A stretch of DNA of 64,000 nucleotides. It comes from a virus. This document shows, piece after piece, positions 48,601-56,609 of the stretch; position 1 is the stretch's first letter, and each line of letters opens with the position of its first letter. The notes under the pieces are model-generated. The model was not told the origin of the DNA. It saw nothing but the letters and a program-made list of their open reading frames with translations, and did no database searches. The stretch is from positions 1-64,000 of IMG/VR virus record IMGVR_UViG_3300042885_000751, one strand, 5' to 3'. Both the position numbers and the translations under genes were made by a program.

Positions 48601-48915
48601 GTATACAATTTTATGTTGTATGAATTATCTAGAATGCAATCTGAAACTGCATCATATATATCTCCTCAAGATGCTTATCGTACTGTTAAATCTCCATCAG
48701 CTATGGTTAGTACAATAGAAAGAATGACAAAATTTGTTGATCAATTTTTATTTACATGGAGTCCTGAAAAATTAAGTTATCAAAGAAAAGAAGGTGTATG
48801 GAATAAAGGTGATAATAAATCTTGGGCATACTTTCTTAAACTAATGGGTTTCTCTGGATATAATTTTAATCCAGAAGCAGCAGTTAAATCATTTAAAGCT
48901 ACACTATTAAAATAA
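45601..48915 (+). CDS. large C-terminal partner of the virion polymerase block
   Basis: 1104 residues, mostly helical and charged. Near the C-terminus are FDKGTAQRYSVGRLAIMYRK, HLIPGYKRRYGKLQVDQELG and a hydrophobic segment AETVIIFGTTAFIMLLMHAF (about 975-995), followed by GDDDDEKK. Then come ISPQDAYRTVKSPSAMVSTI and WAYFLKLMGFSGYNF. I have seen this closing arrangement at the end of the giant virion polypeptides of crAss-like and related phages, where it may be fused to the polymerase; here it is a separate gene. The transmembrane-like helix suggests contact with the host membrane during ejection (inference). No enzyme motif is seen. Confidence 0.65.
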   Translation: MYCPIKTSKEYVKILNSVNGNDTRAEEEWIKQGFANNKDLNYIPDELTDNAEVKKDDISTMVDSIWGYLEKQLKILQGQKLINQEEKEERQKKLIEEFRHLEGINSINMFVKDSYEKALEIEKLMKAIINKKDDGTDDFKKNQIAELTKLNNFASGYSILDEISKADIYSFFTAKEGEEQVSEETGKTIREMLTDAISIKKAVKEQYIRQGIPLMASFLLNYKNLNLDEAIDNEVNALIKKLEAEKTSANANDKKIKQITDRITKYRSFTQTQESMEDLLKFAAKDEGSMEFWFGPLITNADASLGLFARAVKTEFESARQLDIDIAKLAGKAFTKYKDSQAESRDNPAKFNEGLYEVLSSYSTDKNGEPVITKKMAFVQKYRMSDYNKELNKIYTNPIKGTDLSPAQLRAKSDYEANKTTIIRDWYAENAQKKSDAEIDKILAEKNKLLNSGAWNQKDYDKWHKSVLKILDNGTKIYMKEFSEPADKYLNKKWEALYDKNDKPKNAKGEYHSFLLNLYLDAQEKVPDTQKMGYVLPSIHKRTIERSSIKSVIKDKFEDATTIRGDEPEFGVSDLSNESAKFIPVYYTQDMDADEVSLDLIRSVELYSQMANKYESVNNISAETSMFKAIIGDREVAVTTSKDVKVLDALANKLGIKSTIKKQGEANSKKHVDAFINMQLYNEMQKAEVIGSYSMGKLTNLALSYSAITSIAADLLKGVANNLQGNIQLIIEANSSEFFSRKDLRKGKLYYAKNVTSFLSDFGKPTPDSLVGNLVNHYDPMQGNYKDQYGKNVSGSVFAKLMRTDTLFFNQHFGEHEIQVSAMFALMEATKVTDTNTGETISLLDAYTKYGIKELDKNTDFNNTKKLDLQNRIHAISKKLHGVYNDFDKGTAQRYSVGRLAIMYRKHLIPGYKRRYGKLQVDQELGAVTEGYYITFYNTMLKDLAKLKLNMMQNWSTYTPFEKAQIKRVMAETVIIFGTTAFIMLLMHAFGDDDDEKKGYVYNFMLYELSRMQSETASYISPQDAYRTVKSPSAMVSTIERMTKFVDQFLFTWSPEKLSYQRKEGVWNKGDNKSWAYFLKLMGFSGYNFNPEAAVKSFKATLLK

Positions 48916-48920
48916 ACACA

Positions 48921-49055
48921 ATGACAGGTAAAACAACAGGAAGCGCAAGTGCTTCAGTAAAAGTATCAAGACCAGGTGTACACTCTAAGAATGGTACATC
49001 TAAGCTTAAGAAATCAAAGCTCTATAAGAAAGGTTATCGGGGGCAAGGCAAGTAG
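48921..49055 (+). CDS. small basic protein, RPGVHSK...YRGQGK type
   Basis: 44 residues, very basic. After a Ser/Thr/Gly-rich start it reads VSRPGVHSKNGTSKLKKSKL and YKKGYRGQGK. I recognise this as a tiny protein that recurs in many Bacteroidetes phages, usually at the end of virion operons. Function is not known; nucleic-acid binding is a reasonable guess from charge. It begins six bases after the preceding gene and ends in TAG just before a strong terminator, so it is the last gene of the + strand operon. Confidence 0.7.
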   Translation: MTGKTTGSASASVKVSRPGVHSKNGTSKLKKSKLYKKGYRGQGK

Positions 49056-49062
49056 GAAAAAA

Positions 49063-49097
49063 AAAGGAGAGAACCGTTATGGCTCTCTCCTTTAAGT
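49063..49097 (+). terminator. terminator of the + strand operon
   Basis: A 10-bp stem, AAAGGAGAGA (49063-49072) with TCTCTCCTTT (49084-49093), lies directly after the last + strand gene. The T tail is short and interrupted (TTTAAGTTT). The A-run on the other side means that it could also work for the opposite strand. Confidence 0.75.
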
Positions 49098-49129
49098 TTA
49101 AATCTTTATTATTTAAATATATCAAGTTT

Positions 49130-49158
49130 AAAAAAGGAGATACATTGCTGTACCTCCT
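49130..49158 (-). terminator. terminator of the - strand operon
   Basis: Read on the - strand, AGGAGGTAC pairs with GTATCTCCT (one wobble) and is followed by a T-run (49130-49134). An outer pairing AATATATCAA / TTGATATATT (about 49116-49125 and 49161-49170) extends the structure. Together with the + strand terminator it separates the two converging operons. Confidence 0.75.
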
Positions 49159-49202
49159 AATTGATATATTTGTTTAACTATACTCCCTTGGAGCAAGTGC
49201 TT

Positions 49203-50465
49203 TTATAGGAAGAACTCTCCTCCTAATGTGTCATCATCAGTATCATCTAGATTAAAATCAAAATTAAAATCATCATCTTCTAGTATACCTTTTGCTATAA
49301 CTTTAATTTCTCTTTTATCTAACTTTTCTTGTAGTTGTATAAGTTCCTCAGCTTCAGCAGGTTTAACCTCTTCTACTTCAAGTGTTTCTTCAAGTGCTAT
49401 TTTCTCAGCATTTGGTATTCTTATTAGAATATCATCTAAAGATAATCTTTCTGGTTCAACTAATTCAGGTTCACCTTCTATTGCAGCTACTCTAGCATTA
49501 TACTCTTCATCAGACTCAATGTGAATCTCAATATCATCAACTATAGGTGCTTCAAAAGTATTACCTGCTGGATCTTCATAGAATAGAACATCTCTTTCAG
49601 CTTCTTCCCTTTCTTCAACAACTTGTAATAACTCAGCATCTACTTCAGCTTTTTCAATCTCAGTAAGAATGTTTAACTGATTCTCAGGTTGACCATAGTT
49701 TAACTCTAATGGATCTACAGAAACTAATTCTGCATCTTCAACAAAGTTAATTAAATCAAATTCAAATGCAATAAACCAGTGAAATTTTCTCTGGTCATCC
49801 ATCCAGTCTCTTGGATGTGATTTCTTCAATGCATAAGTAACATGATTATAAAATGCCCACAATGAATTTATCTCACAGTTGTAGTCATAACCTGGTTTAT
49901 CCATTTGTTGTTTTACAATAGATATCTGCTCATTAGTAAGAAGTTCATACTCTGCGTATAATACACCCAATAATTCAGCTTGTTTTCTTTCAGTAATAGT
50001 AATTTTCTTCATTGTATCTTTATCAGCTACAATTCTGTCAAAGTATACATCTGCATTACTAATTTGCTCAATGATTGCTTTAACAGTTTCAGTGTCTGCA
50101 GTTCCAAGATGTTTTCTTCCATATGAACCCATATCTCCGGCTACTACACCATTCATGCATATAAACACATAACCACCCATTGCACATTTAAATCTCATTA
50201 GTTTATTATAACTATTAGACCATGCAAACATTAATCCTATCTCAGGATCTTTATCATAATTAATATAATATATACCTTGAGCAATAGAGCCATCAGAATT
50301 AGATCTGTATGTTTCTTTTTCTACAGTGAAACCATGGAGAGTTAATTGCTCCATAGTATGATTAATAATAAATTCATGTGAGATAACAGTATATGACTCT
50401 GCATGATTTGGTAATGCTACACTAGTTAAATATTCTTTTGTGCAGTCTTTAGTTCTTATTGCCAT
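49203..50465 (-). CDS. DUF932-like phage protein with acidic tail
   Basis: 420 residues. The N-terminal 250 have features of the DUF932 (phage/plasmid TIGR03299-like) family: VISHEFIINHTMEQLTLHGF, LMFAWSNSYNKLMRFKCAMG, YVFICMNGVVAGDMGSYGRK and H. The pattern S-N-S-Y...x-F-x-x-A-x-G-x-x-V-x-x-C-x-N-G with a following H is characteristic. The last 170 residues are an acidic, Glu-rich and probably disordered extension ending DDTDDDTLGGEFFL. The family is common in phages and plasmids but its biochemical role is unknown. It is the last gene on the - strand, one base after the DNA polymerase gene. Confidence 0.65.
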   Translation of the reverse strand: MAIRTKDCTKEYLTSVALPNHAESYTVISHEFIINHTMEQLTLHGFTVEKETYRSNSDGSIAQGIYYINYDKDPEIGLMFAWSNSYNKLMRFKCAMGGYVFICMNGVVAGDMGSYGRKHLGTADTETVKAIIEQISNADVYFDRIVADKDTMKKITITERKQAELLGVLYAEYELLTNEQISIVKQQMDKPGYDYNCEINSLWAFYNHVTYALKKSHPRDWMDDQRKFHWFIAFEFDLINFVEDAELVSVDPLELNYGQPENQLNILTEIEKAEVDAELLQVVEEREEAERDVLFYEDPAGNTFEAPIVDDIEIHIESDEEYNARVAAIEGEPELVEPERLSLDDILIRIPNAEKIALEETLEVEEVKPAEAEELIQLQEKLDKREIKVIAKGILEDDDFNFDFNLDDTDDDTLGGEFFL

Positions 50466-50466
50466 T

Positions 50467-52467
50467 TTAAAATAATTTTAATTGATTACTATTTGGTGCT
50501 AACTGGTTAATTTCTTTATTGATTTTTTGTAAATAGAATTGCTTATTGATTAAATATTCATCAAAAGGTTTTTCTACATAGTTAATGAATACAGTTTGCA
50601 TCCACTTACCACTTTCAACTTGTATCTTTCTACCATCAGTTTTATTTGTCTTAATAATTTTAGACCCTTTCTCAGATATATAATATCTAATAGTCTGCTG
50701 TAGTTTTGTAGCTGAATACTCAGAGTTTTCTATTTTCTCTTCAATAAATTCCCAGTCACCTTTGATCTTAACTCCTCCACAATAATCATACACATTAGTC
50801 TGAGTAAGTAAAAAAGCTTCAGGTTTAATACCGTGTACAAAATGATAATATATTGCTCTTGGTATAATTAAAAAACTTTTATTCTTATGTAAGGCAAGAT
50901 TATTAAACTCAAATCTACCTTTACACTTAGTTGCAGCATAATAGAACTTATCACCTTCTTCTTTAAAAAGATAATGCGGGTTCTCTTGCTTTACTTCATT
51001 ATATTTATCTATGTCTACAGGTTTGTAATCATGTATTGCTATATAGTTATTTACATCTCCAAGAATCATTTTACTATAAGTATCATGTTCTAATTGAAGA
51101 TTAGTTATCTTTTCCCATCTATTGCAAATCTCTAGATATTTATCTTGATATTCTCTAGGTATAATAGTTTCTAGACCATCAGTATTTTGCATTAAAGGAT
51201 ATGCATCAGGAATCTCCTCACATATCATCTCATATAGCATGCATAAACTTAACTGGCCATTAATTGTAATTTGCATAGTAAACTCTGGGTCATACAGAAA
51301 ACTATTAGCATCATTACTTAATCCATAAGTTGAATTAAGAATAATCTTATATACATAATTCCTTACATCTTTTTTACTTATCTTTTTTCTTTCATTAAAG
51401 AACCATTCATATAACTCACAAAACTCTGCTTTTGGTAAATGTGCAGGAGACCAACCATTTCTGATTGCTAAGTTAGGATAATATGATACTACGTCACTTG
51501 TCATAATAATAACATCTTTATCAGACTCATATATACCACTTTTCCTTGCACCGTGAATACCACCTAAACCAAAATCAGTTTTAACACCTTTATAATTCAG
51601 ACTATATTTAAATCCTCCTTTTGTGTTTTCTGGATATACAATTATTTCATTAAATCTTGTTAATAGTTTTTGAAAAGTTGCAGTTTTAAATTCAGTATAA
51701 TCAAGTATTATATCTTTTACTGTAATACTTTCTCTTTTAGTTCTTAATTGTCTTAAGTCATATTTTTTAATACCGGTACTCTCACTCAAGAAATGTAAAA
51801 ATAACTCTTTACTAATTCTTGGCTCAGATGCACTGAATAAAGGAATGTTATACTCCTCAGTTAATGTCTTCCGTAAAGCAATTTGACTTTTACTAAGCAT
51901 CATTATACGCTTAGTTGACTTTACATCATTCCAACAATAACCAATTATCTCATCAATCTGATCAAATGTGGTCACTTTGGTAGTATGGTGTATAGGCATA
52001 TCCTGTATGCTTTCCCAATCCATACTATACTGAATCCACTTTAGTGAGCTTCTTTTAGCTGGATTATCCCAATGATTTAACTTAAAGACATCTACTTGCT
52101 TTATGCTCATTGTCTTTTCATAAAAATCTAGAAATTCTCCACTACTTTGTTTATTGATTACATGCTGTGCTTTATCATATATCCAGTTAGCAATTTCACT
52201 ACCTGACATATAGGATAGACTTTCAGCATTCTGAATTATATATTCAGTTATCTGACCATCAAATCCTAATCCATTATAAGATACATGCCATTCATCATGT
52301 AATATATTTCTTTTAATAAATTGAATATAATCATCAAAATCATTTTGTAAATCATGTACAACAAATACATGTCTTTCATCTGATTTTATGCTTTCAAAGC
52401 ATCCTATGAAACAGTCAATCATAGTTTCATAATCCATTACCCAGTGGGTCTTAGCTGTTTCTCCCAT
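50467..52467 (-). CDS. family B DNA polymerase
   Basis: 666 residues; replicates the phage genome. The exonuclease motifs are Exo I MDYET (D12, E14), Exo II SYNGLGFD (N65, D70) and Exo III YCWNDVKS. The polymerase motifs are A DVVSYYPN (about 325), B KIILNSTYG (about 373) and C QNTDGLE (about 426). All are in the order of family B enzymes. Motif C has Asn in place of the first Asp of DTD; the second Asp is kept. The chain is short for family B and begins right at Exo I, with no separate N-terminal domain. crAss-like phages carry either family A or family B polymerases. It lies after a terminator and directly before the DUF932-like gene. Confidence 0.9.
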   Translation of the reverse strand: MGETAKTHWVMDYETMIDCFIGCFESIKSDERHVFVVHDLQNDFDDYIQFIKRNILHDEWHVSYNGLGFDGQITEYIIQNAESLSYMSGSEIANWIYDKAQHVINKQSSGEFLDFYEKTMSIKQVDVFKLNHWDNPAKRSSLKWIQYSMDWESIQDMPIHHTTKVTTFDQIDEIIGYCWNDVKSTKRIMMLSKSQIALRKTLTEEYNIPLFSASEPRISKELFLHFLSESTGIKKYDLRQLRTKRESITVKDIILDYTEFKTATFQKLLTRFNEIIVYPENTKGGFKYSLNYKGVKTDFGLGGIHGARKSGIYESDKDVIIMTSDVVSYYPNLAIRNGWSPAHLPKAEFCELYEWFFNERKKISKKDVRNYVYKIILNSTYGLSNDANSFLYDPEFTMQITINGQLSLCMLYEMICEEIPDAYPLMQNTDGLETIIPREYQDKYLEICNRWEKITNLQLEHDTYSKMILGDVNNYIAIHDYKPVDIDKYNEVKQENPHYLFKEEGDKFYYAATKCKGRFEFNNLALHKNKSFLIIPRAIYYHFVHGIKPEAFLLTQTNVYDYCGGVKIKGDWEFIEEKIENSEYSATKLQQTIRYYISEKGSKIIKTNKTDGRKIQVESGKWMQTVFINYVEKPFDEYLINKQFYLQKINKEINQLAPNSNQLKLF

Positions 52468-52504
52468 AATCCATATTCAGTTAAGCTGTTTCCCCCTATT
52501 TAGT

Positions 52505-52540
52505 TAAAAACACAGAGCATCAGTAATGACACTCTGTGAA
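52505..52540 (-). terminator. terminator upstream of the DNA polymerase gene
   Basis: On the - strand CACAGAG (52538-52532) pairs with CTCTGTG (52517-52511), followed by TTTTT. The inner part can pair further (CAT with ATG). It ends transcription coming from the 128-residue protein gene, so the polymerase needs read-through or its own promoter in the gap 52468-52504. Confidence 0.8.
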
Positions 52541-52548
52541 TTATTTAA

Positions 52549-52935
52549 TTATTTTGCAGGTTGTACTGCTTTAGCTAATGTAGTCTGAAAGTCAAACTCT
52601 TTAGCATTAATACCTATATAGTTAATTAGATTTTTAATATCTAACTTGTTATCTAAGTAGTACTCTTGAAATGTTTCACTTGACACTCTTTCTTCTTTTA
52701 CATTTCTACCATTAGGTCTCAATGCTTTAGTAGCAGTAGGGTCTCCATTTTCATCTAGTTTTGGTAACATGTGTAATGTAGTTTTAGTTACTTTACCTAT
52801 GATAACAAATAATCCTGATGTCAAATCATAGATACACTCTACATAAGGTGAATCATTAGATACTGGGATCATTCTGAATGTACTATGGCCATTCCATTCT
52901 GAACTAATTAATGTCATTGTGTTTTCTCCTGTCAT
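52549..52935 (-). CDS. conserved hypothetical protein
   Basis: 128 residues. The core reads TLISSEWNGHSTFRMIPVSN, VECIYDLTSGLFVIIGKVTK and EYYLDNKLDIKNLINYIGIN. I think that it is a conserved small protein of crAss-like replication modules, but I cannot name a function. A second in-frame ATG at residue 7 (MTLISSEW) is an equally possible start. No DNA-binding or catalytic motif is visible. A terminator directly follows the gene, which suggests that it is abundantly made. Confidence 0.6.
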   Translation of the reverse strand: MTGENTMTLISSEWNGHSTFRMIPVSNDSPYVECIYDLTSGLFVIIGKVTKTTLHMLPKLDENGDPTATKALRPNGRNVKEERVSSETFQEYYLDNKLDIKNLINYIGINAKEFDFQTTLAKAVQPAK

Positions 52936-52940
52936 AATTT

Positions 52941-53510
52941 TTATTTTAAATCTTTATTTAATTTTTGTAACTCTTCTACATTTACTATTAATATTTCTTT
53001 TTCCATGTCTGGTATAGTACATAATTCTCCTACACTTCTTAATGTCTCTTCTGGGATATCAAGTAACTCAGAATAAATATTAAAATACTTTTCAGGAAAT
53101 AAAAAACTATCCATATACATGAAATTGCTTCCATTCTTATCAAAATGGTCTCTTATTTTGCGCTTAACTGTGGGATTCATCTTACTATATCTACCATTGA
53201 TTAAATGCATCCAATCATCTTTCATATCAGAAAAATCAAATGTATATAATACCTCAGTATCATTTAGTTTAATATAATCACTTAGTCTATTATGTTTTAA
53301 CAGTACATTTTTCTCAAAATTAAGATAATCTTGATCTTTTCTTTCATGAAAAATTGCTACTAGTTTCATATCCTCAGGTTTTACATAATCATTCCAGCCA
53401 AAATAAGTTTGAACTGGAGTGACACTTGAACCTTTTTTAATTCCCAAGAGTGGATATACAAATATCTTGGACTTTTGAAAGTAATTCTTATAAAGCGCAC
53501 TAATACTCAT
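52941..53510 (-). CDS. hypothetical protein
   Basis: 189 residues, starting MSISALYKNYFQKSKIFVYP. It is rich in aromatic and charged residues (DYVKPEDMKLVAIFHERKDQ, SNFMYMDSFLFPEKYFNIYS) and ends in a charged helix. I see no known motif. It is packed between the RecB-like nuclease and the 128-residue protein with five-base gaps on both sides, so it probably belongs to the same replication or recombination transcript. Confidence 0.6.
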   Translation of the reverse strand: MSISALYKNYFQKSKIFVYPLLGIKKGSSVTPVQTYFGWNDYVKPEDMKLVAIFHERKDQDYLNFEKNVLLKHNRLSDYIKLNDTEVLYTFDFSDMKDDWMHLINGRYSKMNPTVKRKIRDHFDKNGSNFMYMDSFLFPEKYFNIYSELLDIPEETLRSVGELCTIPDMEKEILIVNVEELQKLNKDLK

Positions 53511-53515
53511 AATTG

Positions 53516-54523
53516 TTATAATTTTACATTACCGGTTGCTAATTGATATGGAAGAGTAAAATCCTTATTAGTATAATGATAGTCTACAACTGTCAATATT
53601 TCTCTAAAGTTTTCTTCCCACACCTTTAATGTTTCTGTTGATACTTGAAAAGGATAAATTAAATTAGCTTTATCAATCACAATAAAAGTAATAACAATTT
53701 TCCATTCAGGCATATCAGGTAAACCCTTAAGATATTTACCCAAACTCAATTGTTTATACATGACGGCCTGTATCCAATATTTGTAATATTGCACTGAGTC
53801 TGGAAAATCCTGAATAGGCTTACCAGTTGTTTTTAAGTCATTAATGAATAAAGTCTTAGTATTATAGTCCATGACTACATTATCTAAGATACCTTTAAAA
53901 CCAAATTTATATTTACTTGATTTTATCTGTACACCTTCTTCATTAAAGATTTTAATATTCTCATCTATATCACCATTAAGTTGCATCAACTCACTCACAA
54001 TTGGATGCTTTCTTAATAACTCTACAGATTCTTTTGCTGTGTCTAATGTGATTTGATCCACAATAGTTTTACCTTGCTTTACTTTTAAAAATTCAAAGTA
54101 TTGCATATTTTGTTCAGTTGCCATTTTTGCAATTCTACCTTCATCATTTTTTAATGATTGGTGCAAGTTAATACCTGCAAGTACATTAATTATTGAATCA
54201 GGGAAATCAGTTAATGTTAAATCAGTATCAGGTTGTGATTGATAAACCTTAAAGACTTCATCTACTAATAACCTGTTGTTATCTTTTGGAAGATTACTAG
54301 GTATTACTATAAACTCTTTATCAAAATTCTTTGGTTCAAGTAATAAACAATGTACTACTTTCCCTGCTACTAAATGAGCATCAACCATATCTTCTCTTTG
54401 ATTTAAGATATAGTGTCTATAAAAAGCTGCTGGTGAATACAACAGCTTATTAATACTTGAGTAACTAAAATAAAAGTCACTGTTATAAAATTGATTTAAT
54501 TCTTCATTATAAGAGATAGTCAT
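53516..54523 (-). CDS. PD-(D/E)XK (RecB-like) nuclease
   Basis: 335 residues. After FSYSSINKLLYSPAAFYRHY (the helix that opens RecB/YqaJ-type nucleases) and HLVAGKVVHCLLLEP come the catalytic motifs. These are KGILDNVV (D214), INDLKTT (D229, K231) and WIQAVMYK (Q252, Y256). This is the exonuclease core found in phage recombination modules (DUF3799/RecE-like). It would resect DNA ends in recombination or process replication intermediates. The start overlaps the end of the upstream gene by 17 bases. It lies near the DNA polymerase gene. Confidence 0.85.
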   Translation of the reverse strand: MTISYNEELNQFYNSDFYFSYSSINKLLYSPAAFYRHYILNQREDMVDAHLVAGKVVHCLLLEPKNFDKEFIVIPSNLPKDNNRLLVDEVFKVYQSQPDTDLTLTDFPDSIINVLAGINLHQSLKNDEGRIAKMATEQNMQYFEFLKVKQGKTIVDQITLDTAKESVELLRKHPIVSELMQLNGDIDENIKIFNEEGVQIKSSKYKFGFKGILDNVVMDYNTKTLFINDLKTTGKPIQDFPDSVQYYKYWIQAVMYKQLSLGKYLKGLPDMPEWKIVITFIVIDKANLIYPFQVSTETLKVWEENFREILTVVDYHYTNKDFTLPYQLATGNVKL

Positions 54524-55760
54524 CAGTGTTTGTTTTTAATTCTAGATTCACATTATCAAAGTCAATTAAGATTTTATTTATTTTTTCAGGTTCTGTTGCA
54601 ATAGATGCAACAACTGCTTCTTCTTCTAAATCAGGTAATTCAATTTCTGGGGATGATGCAATAAAGTCTTCTTGCACTACAAAAGTATAATTAAAATCCA
54701 TAACTTCAAGATATTCAGTACATAAAGTAATAGTTTTTACTCTAAAAAACATAGAATCACCTCCTCTAGTTATATCATCCCCGTGTAGCTTTAGCACTAT
54801 ATCAATATTTTCTTTAGTTAATTGCTTATGCTTTTTCAGTTTATTCATAACATCATCAATATTCATTCTAAAATATGAATTTGGTAATGTCATTAAAGAT
54901 AATAATGATTTAAAATTTACATGCCCTTTACTTCTACATTGTTGCATTTTATCAGAGTATGAATAAAATAGTAAACTAAGATACAACACACTATCTTCAA
55001 AATTTGAATTAGCCATAATTTCCATAGCCATTGTGTGATTATCATTATCAGAACTTTTAAACATTTCACATAAGCTGTCATACATATCAGAATCAATACC
55101 TAATGCTTCATTTCCATTAAGATGTTTTAGTAATTCTGATTCATCATATACTGGTAAAGCTGAATTATTTATTTCATGATAAGCACTAAGATATTCATCT
55201 AGTATATAATCATATCTTATAGAAGAATAACTAGTACCAGATGTTAATCTAAATGGAATATTTCCATTTTGAAGAAAACCTCTTGTATTATAAGAAATTG
55301 CAATTAATTCTTCAGTATAAAATTCTAATGCATCATCTACTTTTTCATTATAATAAGTATCACCTGAATCTAAAGCTACGTAATCTTGAAAATATTGTTT
55401 AAAATCAACAGTATTAACAGTATATGTCCATCCATGAGTAGTATATTTAGAATTACTATTTTCTGAAACAAACATTGCTGTTGCATCTGCTAAATTAGTA
55501 GTAGATTTAATTTTGTAATCCTTTGTAAGATTTTTAAGTTTTACTCTTGGAATATTAACTCCTTTTGCAAAAAATAATTTATCATTTAATACAGGTGTAT
55601 AACCTGTTGATATTGTATTGAATATTTTATTATTATTCACATTATCAAAATCACATAATTTAATATCTACTTCAAATTTAAAAGCTAACTTGCTCATATC
55701 ATAAGAATCATACCAATCAGTATCTACAAGACTCATGTCTATAAATAATATTTCTTTCAT
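54507..55760 (-). CDS. conserved hypothetical protein of the replication module
   Basis: 417 residues. The N-terminal part reads EILFIDMSLVDTDWYDSYDM and KLFFAKGVNIPRVKLKNLTK. A segment at about 226-272 (YDSLCEMFKSSDNDNHTMAM, EIMANSNFEDS) is clearly related to residues about 10-55 of the 135-residue protein at 59273-59680. It is a helical domain that I have seen in Bacteroidetes phages. The C-terminus is acidic. Function unknown. It overlaps the nuclease gene by 17 bases and follows a terminator, so it begins a new transcription unit. Confidence 0.6.
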   Translation of the reverse strand: MKEILFIDMSLVDTDWYDSYDMSKLAFKFEVDIKLCDFDNVNNNKIFNTISTGYTPVLNDKLFFAKGVNIPRVKLKNLTKDYKIKSTTNLADATAMFVSENSNSKYTTHGWTYTVNTVDFKQYFQDYVALDSGDTYYNEKVDDALEFYTEELIAISYNTRGFLQNGNIPFRLTSGTSYSSIRYDYILDEYLSAYHEINNSALPVYDESELLKHLNGNEALGIDSDMYDSLCEMFKSSDNDNHTMAMEIMANSNFEDSVLYLSLLFYSYSDKMQQCRSKGHVNFKSLLSLMTLPNSYFRMNIDDVMNKLKKHKQLTKENIDIVLKLHGDDITRGGDSMFFRVKTITLCTEYLEVMDFNYTFVVQEDFIASSPEIELPDLEEEAVVASIATEPEKINKILIDFDNVNLELKTNTDDYLL

Positions 55761-55773
55761 ATATTTTAATTTT

Positions 55774-55800
55774 AAAAAAAGCGGCTTTTACACCGCTTTA
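55774..55800 (-). terminator. terminator after the MoxR gene
   Basis: On the - strand AAAGCGG (55799-55793) and CCGCTTT (55784-55778) form a 7-bp stem with loop TGTAAAAG, followed by a T-run. It lies between the stop of the MoxR gene (55857) and the start of the 417-residue protein (55760). Confidence 0.85.
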
Positions 55801-55856
55801 TATTTGTTTTAATTGTGTTTATGCTCCTTTTTATGGGAAACAGTTTTATGCTTTTA

Positions 55857-56609
55857 CTATTTTACAGCCATCTTTACTACTTGTGGATTCATCATTAGCT
55901 TAGAAAACTTAGGTTTATTTCCTGCTAGTAACTCTTTCACTAAATAGTATTTAAGATCATTAGTAAATGCGTCACAGTCTGTAGTAAGTTTTACTAATCT
56001 GTTTATCATAGCATCACTTATAGAATGATTAGCTGCATGTGTCAATGAATAATTTATAAGTCTTGTAGTAATAATACTACTGATATCAGCTCTAAATTCA
56101 TCTCCAGTACCTATTGCTCCATTTAATGCTCCAACTACATATGCTTCATTTACATTAGTCATAATATCAGCTGGAGATATAATTTTATCCATCTTATTAT
56201 TAATAAACATAGTGAACATACTAGAAAATTCAGGTCCTACTGAACCTTCTCCAATCATTTGAATTAACGGCAACTGCTCTTCAAACTTTTCAATAGAACT
56301 AATAGCATTAAAGAAAGTAGTAATAGCTCTTGGATTAACTTTTTGAGTTACTACTTCTGGATTCATCAACATAAAATTAATACATCTACCATCAATTCCT
56401 ACTTGTTCAGCCCACTTAGCCCATACATTAATATCAAATTTAATTTCAACTGAGATAAATCTAGTCTTTTGAGCTACATCTAATGCAGTTACATTATAAT
56501 CTCCATTGTCTGGATTTGAAGTTAATATTATGTGCCAGTTCTTTGGTAACTTCCAAGAAATATATTCTTGCTGATCAATCAATTCCATTGTTGCTTGCAT
56601 AAAGCGGTG
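55857..56609 (-). CDS. MoxR-family AAA+ ATPase, exon 2
   Basis: This is the 3' exon of an ATPase gene whose 5' exon is 57657-58079. From HRFMQATMELIDQQEYISWK it continues with PKNWHIILTSNPDNGDYNVT (sensor 1 Asn after the strand) and ALDVAQKTRFISVEIKFD, then a helical lid domain. Joined after GAT of exon 1 it keeps frame and gives a 391-residue protein, with ...TRAD-HRFMQATMEL across the junction. A start at the ATG at 56612 would give only a fragment without nucleotide-binding motifs, and that ATG straddles the splice site. MoxR ATPases remodel partner proteins together with VWA proteins; the upstream gene encodes one. Confidence 0.85.
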   Translation of the reverse strand, partial: HRFMQATMELIDQQEYISWKLPKNWHIILTSNPDNGDYNVTALDVAQKTRFISVEIKFDINVWAKWAEQVGIDGRCINFMLMNPEVVTQKVNPRAITTFFNAISSIEKFEEQLPLIQMIGEGSVGPEFSSMFTMFINNKMDKIISPADIMTNVNEAYVVGALNGAIGTGDEFRADISSIITTRLINYSLTHAANHSISDAMINRLVKLTTDCDAFTNDLKYYLVKELLAGNKPKFSKLMMNPQVVKMAVK

